A stretch of DNA of 64,000 bases from Spiroplasma citri. Lineage in GTDB: Bacteria > Bacillota_I > Bacilli_A > Mycoplasmatales > Mycoplasmataceae. Positions 49,860 to 60,375 of this stretch are shown in pieces. The stretch's first letter is position 1, and each line of letters opens with the position of its first letter. A model generated the notes under the pieces. It was given only the letters and a program-made list of their open reading frames with translations. It had not been told where the DNA came from and did no database searches. The DNA is taken from assembly GCF_001886855.1 (NCBI RefSeq), contig NZ_CP013197.1, forward strand, positions 1,178,001 through 1,242,000, read 5' to 3'. A program made the translations under genes and the position numbers.

Positions 49860-50633
49860 ATGATTTTAAAAATAAAATTAGCTTGAAAGCAAATTTATAA
49901 ACTATTTTTTGGAATTGTTGGCCTTGTTATTTTAGGATGAGCATTTATTAATGGGATTTTAAATCAAAATGATATTATAAACCATTATAATGGCGATTAC
50001 ACCGTATACACATTAGATTTTTTTAAAACTTTTACATGCTTATCAAATCTAGGAATCTTATTCTGATTCTTAATTAGTGGGATTCGCCATCATCAAGAAA
50101 ATAAAAATAAAATTCAATCATACCCAGTTGCATTAGCAGCAGCTTGTTATATTACAATTACTTTTATTATTTACAATTGTTTATTATTGCCAACACAACC
50201 TTTACCAGGCAGTCCAATAGGATGGATTACAGCAGTTATTGACCATATAACAAATCCGATTGCATTTGTTATTTACATCTTATTTTTTATGGAAAATAAA
50301 CAAGAAATTAACTTAAAACAATTTTTTAGAAAAAACTTTTGAAAATATTTACTTGTCCTATTAGGATATTGCGCATATGCAATGATTAGAGGAGAATTAC
50401 GTCGTCTTTCTGGTAATCATTTTACTTGACCAGGGAATGAACCAGGAATTATTGAAAATCGATGATATCCTTATTTCTTTTTAAATATCCATACTCCTTT
50501 TTTAGGGATTCCAGGATATGTTTGATTCTTCATTGCTTTTTTTGCCATTTTAGGAATCCTAATTAGTAGTATGTATTTATATAATTATTGTAATAAATTA
50601 AAACAAAATTTTACCAAACATTTCAAGAAATAA
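49860..50633 (+). CDS. polytopic membrane protein (same family as 23178, tentative)
   Basis: 257 residues, weak ribosome site AAGAAGAAAT. About six membrane helices. KTFTCLSNLGILFWF and later DHITNP repeat the Ser/Thr-x-Ser/Thr-Asn and His...Pro pattern of the proteins at 23178 and 6233. Function unknown. Confidence 0.75.
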
Positions 50634-50675
50634 CTATTAATAAAAACTATCATAATAAAAATTATTATGATGATG

Positions 50676-50702
50676 AACTATAAACATAGTTTATAGTTTT
50701 TT
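50676..50702 (+). terminator. intrinsic terminator
   Basis: AACTATAAAC / GTTTATAGTT with ATA loop, followed by TTTT CT TT; ends the membrane protein gene. Confidence 0.85.
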
Positions 50703-50751
50703 CTTTGTATTTTATTTTGTAACATTTTTTAAATCGTTAATTGTTTTTTAT

Positions 50752-51322
50752 TTATAATTGATTTTCAGAAACTATAATCTTAAAATAAAATGTTGCTTGA
50801 GTTTTAACTCAGCAAAAAAGATCTGGATTTGTTAAAATAACTTTAGCTGTAAATTTTGCTTTAATAGTATTATTAGAATATGTTAAATTTAAAATTAACT
50901 TTAAATTTGCTACTTCAGATTCAGCTATAATGTAACCATACTCATAATAAGTTTCTGCTATTTTAGTTTCAAATTGAGTATTATTTATTAATAAAATATT
51001 GGTTTTGCCTTTTATTAAAGGTGAATTAATATGATAATATTTAGAACTATTGTGTCCTTCAACTCAGCTTTGACGACGGTTTTTAAACTCTATAATACTA
51101 AAATATAATACTAAAATATTTATAATTTGTTTCTATTGGTAATGTTTTTGTTCAAGTAAGTATATTTTCATCATAATTTCATCAATAAAAAGCTGTTACT
51201 TTAGTAATTGGTGTTTTTAATTCAAATTCTTCTGTAATATTATTTAATTTTGCAGCAATTGTTAATGGTGCACTAGCAACGATAAAATTAATAATTCCTA
51301 AAAATCCTAAAATTTTTTTCAT
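50752..51322 (-). pseudogene. secreted protein broken by a 13-base tandem duplication
   Basis: Signal MKKILGFLGIINFIVASAPL without lipobox Cys. A 13-base unit (TATAATACTAAAA on the + strand) occurs twice in a row at 51090-51115 and shifts the frame after KYFSIIF. With one unit the protein runs about 185 residues: EFKNRRQSWVEGHNSSKYYH, later LILNLTYSNNTIKAKFTAKV to ENQL. Beta-rich, adhesin-like in feel, but no family recognised. Confidence 0.75.
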
Positions 51323-51626
51323 CTTTGGCCTTTTTCCTTTCCTTAAGATTAATTAATATATGGATTTTTCATAGTTAATTCTTGGTTATAATATATCATA
51401 TTTTAAAGTATAAATTAATAAATGGTTATCTTTCTGTTTAGAACTTACCTAAAACAGACAAAAAAATCATTTGTCAAATTTTTACGAGATAATATTTTTG
51501 GTGTTCACAGCATTATTATTTAAACTACTTGTGAAATAACTTTTTATGAAAAGCAAAAATCTGCTGTGTTTTTGTTTACCATATGTTACCATAAATACAA
51601 ACCTTAAATTATTCAAAATGCATTTT
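51323..51626. other. intergenic region, no gene seen
   Basis: About 300 AT-rich bases between the broken secreted-protein gene and the type-II plectrovirus. A TATAAT-like box on the reverse strand near 51395 may serve the secreted protein. Nothing else stands out. Confidence 0.5.
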
Positions 51627-51888
51627 GTAATCGAAGTGCAACAAATCAACTTTGAAAGGAGTTGATTTTTTATTGAAAAGAAACATTATTTTATTTTGCG
51701 GTCCTTAGTAGTTAAGTATGGGAAAGATATTGTTATTAATACTGTAAATAAGATAGTAATTAATAATGTAAAAGAAAATGAATAAATTATCCGCGTAATT
51801 TATTAGCGGTAATTTATTCAATATAGTTTATTTTGAGCGTAGCAAACACGCGAAGCGTGCCGCAATATTTTTAGAGAAGAGATGTAAT

Positions 51889-52038
51889 ATGCTAACTTGA
51901 TTAACGACAATATTTAGTGTTGTTATTGTATTAGCAATTTTTCTTTATTTTGGTTTATTAATTTACCAAAAAATTCGTCAAATTCGAGGAAAGAAAAAAG
52001 ATAAAAAAGAAATTGAAAGAAAGGAGAGTAATAAATAA
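51889..52038 (+). CDS. small membrane protein, type-II phage (copy C)
   Basis: 49 residues, [20 protein letters not shown] and basic tail; two residues differ from copy A. Overlaps the coat ATG. Confidence 0.7.
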
Positions 52039-52289
52039 TGTTAGGTATGTATTTAACAACAGCGTTTAATTTTTTGACAGCACCTACACCTAAAACTATG
52101 ACTGAGGGTATGACTGGTATTTGAACGGGTTTGACTAGTGCATTATGAAAAGTTAAAGAAGGTATAACAAATATTTTACCTGAGATAATGGTTTTCTTAG
52201 GTGAAGCGTGAATTATATTAATTCCATTTGCTATATTTTGTATTATTAAAATCTTAAACTTTTTCCGTGTTATGGTTAAAGGATTTTAG
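52038..52289 (+). CDS. major coat protein, type-II phage (copy C)
   Basis: 83 residues, one change from copies A and B (TEGMTG for TKGMTG). Amphipathic start, one membrane helix, basic end. Confidence 0.7.
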
Positions 52290-52849
52290 TATTTATTATC
52301 TAAGGCACACTAGTTTTTATGTGAATTGAATAAATAATTTTGTTGTTTATTTTTGCACTATACACTGTCTACAAATTTATTTTTAAATAAATTTAACTAC
52401 TCATTTGGTTATTTTTAGTAGGATTTAATAGAAATAAGAATATTAATAACAGTTTTGAACCAAAAATTTTTATAATATTTTTTATAAATGAATTTATTAA
52501 GTAGAAAAATGAATTTATTATTTCTTCGATATTTTATTTCTCCTTTCTATTTAAAATAATTTATACAGAGAGAAAACCATAATAATATCAACTTAATTAT
52601 AAATTTATGATTTTATATTTTAATAACTATTGTTAAAAATTAAATAGTATTTTTTCAGTGTGCCAATTTTTATTATTTTATATATTTAACAATGTTTATT
52701 AACATTGTTTATTAAACATTAAATAAACAATATATTAGCATTATGTATAACATTGTTAATAATCAGTGTTTATTACAATTAAAAAACATTATATAAACAT
52801 TATTTATAACATTGTTTATTAAACAAATATTTAGTTAGGAGACTATATT
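52290..52849 (+). other. type-II intergenic region (copy C)
   Basis: 560 bases without a gene. Holds the left arm only of the GCACTATACACTG repeat (52356-52378), a lone GAGAGAAAA arm at 52559-52586, and the AACATTGTTTATTAA iterons at 52686-52825. Compared with copy A the stretch between the two repeat systems is deleted or replaced. Confidence 0.6.
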
Positions 52850-53212
52850 ATGGATATGAAATTTAAAACAACTAAGGAATATAAAAAAATAAAGAGAAAT
52901 TTTATTTTTTTGAATTTGTGTTTTGGTTTTTGTTATTTTTTAATTTTCATTTGTTCTGGTTTTTGCATTGATTTTATAATTTTTTCTTTAAATGTAGGAG
53001 ATATTATTTATATTTTAATTTCCTTTTTCTGTTTAATAGCTTCTGTTTCCTTTTTATCATTATTGATTATAGGTCATATAATACAAGTTAAGGAATTTAG
53101 AGTTACAGTATTAAAGAAACAATTATTACCGTTAGAAATTATTAATAATGGAGTATTAGGAAAAGGCACAATGTTAAGGCCAGTAAGACGAGGAGATGAT
53201 AAAATTGAGTAA
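52850..53212 (+). CDS. early membrane protein, type-II phage
   Basis: 120 residues, ribosome site TTAGGAG. Basic start (KFKTTKEYKKIKRN), two membrane helices (about 20-45 and 52-80), and a basic C-terminal part (LRPVRRGDDKIE). Broken in copy A. Overlaps the next gene's TTG start. Function unknown. Confidence 0.7.
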   Translation: MDMKFKTTKEYKKIKRNFIFLNLCFGFCYFLIFICSGFCIDFIIFSLNVGDIIYILISFFCLIASVSFLSLLIIGHIIQVKEFRVTVLKKQLLPLEIINNGVLGKGTMLRPVRRGDDKIE

Positions 53213-53655
53213 TTTTGTTCAGAAAATCAGAATGTAGAAAATTATTTTATTAGTAAGGAATTTATCCCTTTTACAACAGATAAAGCAAGTTTTATTAATT
53301 TACCCAATCATAATCGTCATATTGGCTTTTGATTGAGTAATAAGTTTATTTATCCGAGTGAAAAACATTCGGAACAAGTAGCAATCGGTTTGATTTATGA
53401 TAATTCTTATCCTATTCTTATCCTATTATAAAATATGATGAAAATTTAAAGCGAAATATTTGAAAATATTTAACTGGAACAGAATTAATCAATTTATATA
53501 ATCAATATAAACAAAATTATTTTACTAAAATGAAAAAAGCGTTATTTTTAAGTGAACCTAAAAAAGTAAAAGCAAATAATAACAATAATAATTTAACAAA
53601 TTGAAGTGTTGAAAAAGAACAAGAATTAATTAATGATTTGAAAGACTTAAATTAA
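53205..53655 (+). pseudogene. type-II phage early protein, frameshifted (copy C)
   Basis: Same gene as 32749 in copy A. One base is missing near 53222 (GTTCAGAAAATC), and an 11-base tandem duplication (TCTTATCCTAT) near 53405 shifts the frame again. The natural end [21 protein letters not shown] is present here. Confidence 0.75.
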
Positions 53656-53805
53656 ATGAGTTTATATGATTATTGAGTTCAATTTGTTAGTTATATTATT
53701 GGTTCAAATGCCCCTGATTTTTTATATGTTATATCGTTTGTGTTATTTATTGTTTTATTTTTTGGAATTTTTTTTAAACTTATTCAAAAAATGTGGAGTT
53801 TTTAA
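53656..53805 (+). CDS. small membrane protein, type-II phage
   Basis: 49 residues, MSLYDYWVQFVSYIIGSNAP then one membrane helix and KLIQKMWSF. Its first codons are also found, reversed, at the foldback of copy B. Position matches the 52-aa gene of type-I units. Confidence 0.65.
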
Positions 53806-53807
53806 AA

Positions 53808-54011
53808 ATGCAAAATGATTGAATTAAATTAAAAGAGTTTTTTATTCATATATTTTTGTTTATCGATAAAACGAATGTTGAAAGTATTACAATGTGGAAT
53901 TTAACGCAAAATGAATATTTAACTTTGATGGTTGGTGTTTGAGTTGTGATTTTGTTTTTAACTTGGTTTTTCTTGTGAATGGTTTTTAAAATAGTTAGTT
54001 ATTTTAAATAA
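53808..54011 (+). CDS. small membrane protein, possible minor coat (type-II)
   Basis: 67 residues, MQNDWIKLKEFFIHIFLFID, a soluble middle and a C-terminal membrane helix; same place and layout as the 69-aa type-I gene at 2798. Confidence 0.65.
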
Positions 54012-54027
54012 TTAAATTTTGTTATTT

Positions 54028-54167
54028 TTATGGTTTTCTCTCCCCACAAAATTTTAAAATTTTTTTTTGAATATAATATATATTTTCATTACGAATGCAG
54101 TAATTATTAATATAAATAATGTTCTAAAAAATATTTCTTTTTGATTTGTGGGGAGAGAAAACCATAA
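54028..54167 (+). repeat. perfect 23-base inverted repeat ahead of the Zot gene
   Basis: 54028-54050 (TTATGGTTTTCTCTC...) pairs perfectly with 54145-54167, about 94 bases apart. It shares GGTTTTCTCTC with the cassette repeat of copies A and B, but the next bases are CCCCACAAA here and TGTATAAA there, changed on both arms together. A gene-free stretch lies between the arms. Confidence 0.7.
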
Positions 54168-54205
54168 TAATACTAGTTTAATTATAAATAACTATTGGAG
54201 GTAAA

Positions 54206-55220
54206 ATGAAAAAATTTATATTTTTCTTTAAAAACTATTGTTATATTAGTGGTTCAATGCTTTTGTTTAGTTTAATTGATTTATTACTTTGGATAATTTC
54301 TTTGTATTGTGTTGGTTTAGTATTTTGAATATTATTTGCTTTGCAGTGTATTTATTTTGTGTTATGATTGTGAAAAAATATTTTTTATCAGTTAAACGCT
54401 TTTCGGTTAGTAAATTTTGTTTGAGATAATCCGTTATCAGTTATTATTGGGAAGTTAGGGACCGGTAAAACATTACTTTTAACTTATTTGTCGCAAACTA
54501 TGAAATTATTGACAGATGAAATTTATAGTAATTATCCGTTAGAAGATGATAAAGTTAAAGTTTTAACATTTAAAAATTTAGATTTTACCGATAGAACAAA
54601 ACCGGTTCCCCCAGATGATAGTGTTATTTTATTTGATGAAAGTTATTTGTATATTGACGGAACTAGTCCTCACGATGAGAAAAAAGTTCATAGTGGTAAA
54701 ATACCGTGAATTGTTTTAGCGAGACATTTTGGACATCGTGCGTTGTTTACTGCTCAGCGTGAGGGTATGATTTGAAATAATATTCGCCAGTTATCAAGTG
54801 GGATTATTATTCCAATTTCATTGAAAAAACCCGTTGCTAAAAAAGGTTTAATTTTTTTAATCGTTTCTTTATATTATGCGAATTGGGATTTTCCAAGATA
54901 TAACGGATTATGAAATTTGAAAAACAAAATCAGTAGAACGAACAGCAGAAGGTAAAAGAGCAAAACATAAGTCGGGTATTGGGTTAGGAATTCGGTTTTT
55001 TAAAATAATTATTCCCCTTGAATTCGCTAATAAGCATGATAGTCAATGGTTAAAGTTTGTGCGTGATTTAAAGAATGATGAAATTGTTAATAAAAAAGAA
55101 TATTATTGGTCAGAAATTACAAAGTTAAGTGTTAAAGAACGATTGGAGTTATTTGATATTGATATTTTGAAAAAGAATTTAAAACCTAAAAAAGAGAAAG
55201 GAAATAGTAAAGATGATTAA
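54206..55220 (+). pseudogene. Zot-like assembly ATPase, frameshifted (type-II)
   Basis: About 335 codons. Two membrane helices (15-60), P-loop GKLGTGKT near residue 88-95, Walker B SVILFDES, then ARHFGHRALFTAQREGMIW. The frame changes near 54870-54890; afterwards RIGIFQDITDYEIWKTKSVE and a basic end ...KEKGNSKDD are open. Without repair the product ends early but keeps the ATPase core. Confidence 0.8.
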
Positions 55221-55617
55221 TTTATTAGTTGAAAATAATAATAGTAATTGAGACAAGATTTTTAGTTTTGTTTTTGATATATTTTTGTTTATTTTTGATG
55301 TAATTTGAAATACAAAATTACCGATGACAAATACGTCAATTGCTTATTTTTTAATCTTTTTTATGGTTATTAAGTTATCGATTTATGCAATTCACGGCAC
55401 ATCAACACAATATAATAATTTATTTTCAACAGTTAATAATGGTGTTTCACAAGTATATTCGTCAACTGTACGCGGTGTTTCTGATACTAAACAAGGTATG
55501 CAAAAACATATTAAAGAGCGTAAACAATTTAAAATTAATCGTAATAAAAAACAATTATCAAGTTTAGTAAAACAAGCAAAAACAAGAGAACAATGATATA
55601 GGAGAGTGCATAAGTAA
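55213..55617 (+). CDS. membrane protein with basic tail (type-II)
   Basis: 134 residues, overlapping the end of the Zot gene. Two membrane helices, then the tail [20 protein letters not shown]...[11 protein letters not shown], which closely matches the type-I unit 2 tail (11410) though the N-terminal half is distant. TGA at 55594 is Trp. Confidence 0.7.
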
Positions 55618-55853
55618 TGATTAAATTAGTTTTATTGGTGGCGGCGATTGCGATATTTGGTACTGGTTTTATTACTGTTATTATTAATCAATTTACATCA
55701 GCAAAAAATATTATTATGGATTTATATAATTCTGATACTTGGTTGATTTGATTATTTGGTAGTATGGCAGTTTTGTTTAGTCATCCGTTAATGTTAACGA
55801 TATCAAGTTTATATATTGTTGGGTTTATTGTTTCAAAAACATTGTATAGTTAG
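55617..55853 (+). CDS. small two-helix membrane protein (type-II)
   Basis: 78 residues, [20 protein letters not shown] and a second helix; [16 protein letters not shown] parallels the type-I THPIFQLYIAFGII. Same length and place as the type-I gene. Confidence 0.7.
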
Positions 55854-55864
55854 GAGTTAAGTTT

Positions 55865-56618
55865 ATGAAAAAATCGTTATCTTTATTTGCCATATTTATT
55901 TTAACTTTTTTGGGTTTGGTTATTCCATTTATTACTTTAACGGCGTTTAGACCCTTAAATGAGGAGCATTATACGCTTAAACAAGACAATATTACTGGTA
56001 AAGGTATTAATGAAACTGATTTTATTAATACAATGTTTTTACGCAGTAATTTTTTTTGAAAATTGGTCGGAAACAAATTATTTTATTAATCCAACTTTAA
56101 AAACATCAAAAAATTTATTGTTTAATGATAAATGGTATTTAGATTTTTTACAAGATAGTTATTCAACCGGAGTTGTTTATGATAAACCTAATGAAATATT
56201 TTTGAATTATTATCGACAATGACATAGTTTAAAAAATCGGTATATGGTTGAAAAATTTTATGATGTTAAAAAAGAGAATTTTTTGAATGATTTAACTGAT
56301 TTTATTTATTCTTTTGCTGTAAAATATAAGATGTTTAATGTATCGAAAGAAATTGTGGAAAATATTGACCGCTATAAAGAAAATCATTATCCAAGAGTTA
56401 AATTGAAAGTAGATAATTGAAAATTAATTCTTAATATATCAAATGAAAATTTACAAAAAGAAATTAACATTAAAAATGATAAATGATATATAGTAATAGG
56501 AAGAAACAAAAGATCTAATAGCAATATTTCTTTTTGTAAATTTAATTCAAAATTAGATGTTTTAACTATAATTGGTAATATAACAATTGATAATTATAAT
56601 TATATTACTATGTTGTAA
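55865..56618 (+). pseudogene. adsorption protein, frameshifted and cut (type-II)
   Basis: Signal-like start MKKSLSLFAIFILTFLGLVI. A T-run at 56050-56057 is one base off, shifting the frame at RSNFF; beyond it FENWSETNYFINPTLKTSKN...LKVDNWKLILNISNEN is open. The last codons up to 56616 reach the join with the chromosomal oxidoreductase, so the C-terminal anchor is missing. Confidence 0.75.
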
Positions 56619-57260
56619 AAGAACAACATTATTAATATCAACGCCATTCTTTAACTTATGACTCATTGCCTTAACATCTTTGACTGGTCCAAATAAAGCA
56701 ACTGCTAATTCAACGGGATAAATTAACATATCATATAAAGAACCTTTCCCTAAGGTTTCATCAAAAACAGAATTATATTGGTCTAATAAGACTTCTTTCA
56801 TTCGGCTTGAATACTGATTACAATGAAAACAAGCTAAAAAAGGTTTAATTTTATTCACATTTGTTTGCAAAATTTGATAAGCTGGTAAATGTAAGGGCTT
56901 GAAAGCTTCCATTAAAAAAGATTATTAATTTCTGCTATTTGTTTTAATTCAATTAATTCATGTGCAAAAAAAAGTTGCCGGTTTTTCAACTAAAACATGC
57001 TTCTGTTGTTGCAAAAAATACTTTGCTTGTTGATAATGTAAACCATTTGGTGAAGCAATATAAATAATATCGATATAATCTAAAATATCTTCAAAATTAT
57101 CTACAATATGGACTAATAAATTATTTTTTGAAGCAAAAAATTTAGCTTTTTCTAAACTACGTGAATAAAGGGAAGTAATTTTAACTCCTTGTACATCACG
57201 ACAAGCATCAATAAATTCACTAACAATATTGCCTGTACCAATGGTTCTAATCTTTAACAT
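56612..57260 (-). pseudogene. Gfo/Idh/MocA oxidoreductase, frameshifted and 3'-truncated
   Basis: N-terminal Rossmann part MLKIRTIGTGNIVSEFIDAC, then YIASPNGLHYQQAKYFL and the EKP motif (HVLVEKPA). Runs of T and A near 56930-56970 cause shifts; the next open part is MEAFKPLHLPAYQIL...SVFDETLGKGSLYDMLIYPVE. The end is lost at the type-II plectrovirus join near 56612. These enzymes oxidise sugars or inositol with NAD(P). Confidence 0.85.
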
Positions 57261-57307
57261 AAAAGCACCTCACTATGTACCTTTAATTTTTGTTAATTGT
57301 TGGTAAA

Positions 57308-57703
57308 TTAGTTATTCATATCAACATTAAAAATAATTTCACTTGCTTGAAAAAAGTTACTTTTACGGCTTATAACTGAAACTATATAACGTTTTTGTTG
57401 TGCATCATATGTTCCTTCTAAGCCAAGGCTATTCGAATTAATTTGTTTAAAAGCAGGACCACCTAAAACATTAGTAGCCGCAGCGCCTAATTCATTTTGA
57501 TTTTTAACGGTTAATTTTGGGGATGTTGATGATAATCATTTTTTTAAAGTTGGTCGAAGATCAACATAAGATTTTGTTTCTAAATTACCACACATTACTG
57601 AATTTTTTACTGATTTTGCATTTGGTTTCGCTTCCATTTTCACATAAACTTGATTAAAAGTAAGTTTGTCATTTAAATATTTATCCTCAGTTATTATTAA
57701 TTA
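57308..57703 (-). pseudogene. 5'-truncated protein, probably exported
   Basis: About 130 codons open to TAA at 57308, no start codon or signal; begins after TAA at 57704. Contains VYVKMEAKPNAKSVKNSVMC, LRPTLKKWLSSTSPKLTVKN and GTYDAQQKRYIVSVISRKSN. The last part looks like beta strands of Spiroplasma surface proteins, but no family can be named. Confidence 0.6.
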
Positions 57704-57722
57704 CTCTTTTTTTAATTATAAA

Positions 57723-58292
57723 CTAATTACTATTTTTATCATCATCAAAGAAAGGATTTCGGCTCTTTTTTGTTTGTTGCTCATTTGTTAAAACAGCATT
57801 ATTTTTTTCCTGTTCTTTTGCTCATTGTTCTGAATCTTGTCAATTTTTTTTAACAATAAAAATTCGTTCTTCAACGCGAACAATTGATTCTAATACTGAA
57901 CAAGCAATTGTCCCAACAAAGACCATAGGAAACCATACATATCAAAAAATACAAATTTGGGCTGGATTTAAAACCTTAGTATTAGCTAAAATTAAAAAAA
58001 ATAAACTAATTGCAAAAATTAAATATTGACCGATATAAAAAAACTGCATAAAAATAATATGTTTTCTCAATAATTGAAATGGTGTCTTTTTTAACTCATG
58101 AATACGAACTAAATGATAAATAATAAAAATAATAATAGCAAAGCCAATTAAAACATAACCAATTTTGTGCCCTGTTACTGCTGCAATGTCTCATTTTTGT
58201 AATCCTAAAATTAAAAAAATTAATACTAAAGATGTATATAATATTATATTTGCAACACTAACTAGTGCTTTAATCGATACTACTTTTGTCAT
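57723..58292 (-). CDS. four-helix membrane protein
   Basis: 189 residues. Four membrane helices (about 10-30, 43-62, 80-102, 115-138) and a charged C-terminal tail (KKNWQDSEQWAKEQEKNNAV). No family recognised. It lies 12 bases downstream of rsmE in the same direction, so it may be co-transcribed with it. Confidence 0.75.
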
Positions 58293-58304
58293 CTTTGCAT
58301 TCTC

Positions 58305-59024
58305 CTATAATTCCTTTTCATACATAATCATTGCTAAAAGTGCAACTGATGCGGTTTCGGCCCGTAAAATTCGTTGTCCTAATGAAACAGGATAATAATG
58401 ATATGAAGATAAAACCGCAATTTCATTTGGAGTAAATCCACCTTCAGGGCCAATTACAATTGTAATTGTTTTAAAATCTTGTTGTAAAAACTGTTTTATT
58501 GATAATGTTTCTACAACTTTTTCATAACAAACAAGATTAACATCACTTTGATATTTTTGTAAAACTTTTAAATCACTTTCAACATCATTCACCAATGGCA
58601 CTTGATTACGATAAGATTGTTCCGTTGCTTCCTTACAAATTTTTGTTCAACGTTCAATCTTTTTAAAATTATTTTCACCTTTTAATTGTACCACACAACG
58701 ACTAAACTGAAAGGGAATGATTTCATTAACTCCTAATTCTGTTGATTTTTGTAATAAGTAGTCTCATTTTGTATTTCGAATTAGTCCTGCAATTAATCGT
58801 ACTGTAATTGGACTTTCATGATTTTGTTCTAATTTTTTAATTAATTTAAATGCGTACTTTTGTGGTGATTGTACTTCTAATGTTGTTAAATAATGTTCAC
58901 CATTATAAATACAAATAATTTGGGTTTGATTTCTTAACCGTAAAACTTGTTTAATTTGTTTAACATCATCTTCAGCTAAAATAAAGTAATTCTCTTCTAA
59001 TTGGTTGGCAACAAAACGATGCAT
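58305..59024 (-). CDS. rsmE: 16S rRNA m3U1498 methyltransferase
   Basis: 239 residues. N-terminal PUA-like part MHRFVANQLEENYFILAEDD, then the SPOUT domain with GLIRNTKWDYLLQKSTELGV, IVIGPEGGFTPNEI and LGQRILRAETASVALLAM, all diagnostic of RsmE. Methylates U1498 of 16S rRNA with AdoMet. Its start overlaps the coaE stop. Confidence 0.95.
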
Positions 59025-59599
59025 TATTCATCATCTCCTAATATTTCTTCCATTATTTTATCTAATTTTTGATATAGTTCTGGCAGTGATTTGTTAGTAA
59101 TTATTTTATAATCAGGTTTTATCTGTTTAAAAAAAGTTTCTTGAATTTTTAAAAGCTGTTCTGTTTGGTCTGATGGTTGTTGATCACGAGCATTAATTCG
59201 TGCAATAATGTTTTCTTTACTAGCAGTAATAAATATTTTTGCAGTAAAAGAAAGCGCTAATGTGCTTAAACCAATTGCTTCAACTAAAAAATTTTGGTTT
59301 GGGTTATTATTAATAATTGTGATAATTTGTTGATTAACTTTTGGCCATAAATAATTATTCAACTTATTATTAGCAACAGGATTAGTAAAAATAATTGTTC
59401 GTAAACAATCACGGTTAAGAACACCATCAATAATTATCCCAGGAAAAGTTTGCTCTAAAAAACACAAAACAGTTGGATCTTGCATAATTTCTTTTGCAAT
59501 TTTATCTGCGTTTAAATAAGTGAAATGATATTTATTTTGTAAGTATTCACAGGAACTTGTTTTTCCTGCTCCAATATAACCATAAACACCAATTATCAT
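59024..59599 (-). CDS. coaE: dephospho-CoA kinase
   Basis: 191 residues. P-loop GYIGAGKTS at 7-15, then LNADKIAKEIM and the CoaE-type DPTVLCFLEQTFP. Last step of coenzyme A synthesis. The Asp before the P-loop ATP site (NAD) is kept. Coupled to rsmE by a one-base overlap. Confidence 0.9.
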   Translation of the reverse strand: MIIGVYGYIGAGKTSSCEYLQNKYHFTYLNADKIAKEIMQDPTVLCFLEQTFPGIIIDGVLNRDCLRTIIFTNPVANNKLNNYLWPKVNQQIITIINNNPNQNFLVEAIGLSTLALSFTAKIFITASKENIIARINARDQQPSDQTEQLLKIQETFFKQIKPDYKIITNKSLPELYQKLDKIMEEILGDDE

Positions 59600-59639
59600 T
59601 TATGTTTGATTCCTTTCTAACAATTGCTTGTTACTAAAA

Positions 59640-60326
59640 TTAATTTAAGTTTAATAAATTTTCTGCAATAATAACATCAAAAATAGCTTGTGCAACAGCC
59701 ATTGTTTCCATTGATGTATAGTGAATACCATCATATTTACTTTGATCTTCAGGGTGTGGATTTGCTGCTAATTGTAAATTAACAACAGGAATATTTAACT
59801 TTGCAAAATATTTTTGATAAGCATCTGGTAATGATGTCAACAACTCACCATCATGTAAAGTTAATACTTTTGGTGGACACACCACTAAAACTTGATAATT
59901 AACTTTTTCCTTATTATCTTTATGCAACAATTCCATTTTATTAACCAATTCCCCTAATGAATCAACAATCTTTGTTTCAATTTGATAATCTGGAATTTCT
60001 TTTAATTTTGCATAAGCATCATAACCAAAATAATCATTTGTTCCTAAAAAAATCATAAACAAATCAATTGGATGTGCTTTTTGATATAAAACTGATAAAT
60101 TATCCATTCCATTATCTTGGGGAAAACCAAAATCAATTAATGGTTTAATAATTGTTCGTCCTGGCTGAGCATCAGTTTGAATTTCAATTTCTCTTGTTTG
60201 GTAATATTTTGTTAATAAATTTTCTAATTTTACTGGTCAATTATCTGCATCTGCCATTTTGCCAGTTCCCATAGGTAAGTAACCAAAAGTTAGTGAATCT
60301 CCTAAAGTTGCAATGTTCTTTTTCAT
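59640..60326 (-). CDS. SGNH/GDSL esterase
   Basis: 228 residues. Block I GDSLTFGY with Ser11, oxyanion Asn in FLGTNDYFG, and block V DGIHYTS with Asp and His. No signal peptide, so cytoplasmic. Probably deacylates sugars or lipids. Ribosome site GAGGGTGAGATG region. Confidence 0.88.
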
Positions 60327-60375
60327 CCATCTCACCCTCTCTGTTATACCACTATTTTATCTTACTTCATTATAA

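Larger units (their letters stand above)
51627..56616 (+). mobile_element. type-II plectrovirus, longest copy (C)
   Basis: Begins GTAATCGAAGTGCAACAAAT like copies A and B and runs through coat, early genes, Zot ATPase and the adsorption gene, which is cut at about 56610. Gene order mirrors the type-I units from the coat on, but protein sequences are distant and no rep is present. It interrupts the 3' end of a Gfo/Idh/MocA gene. Several one-base shifts show decay. Confidence 0.88.
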
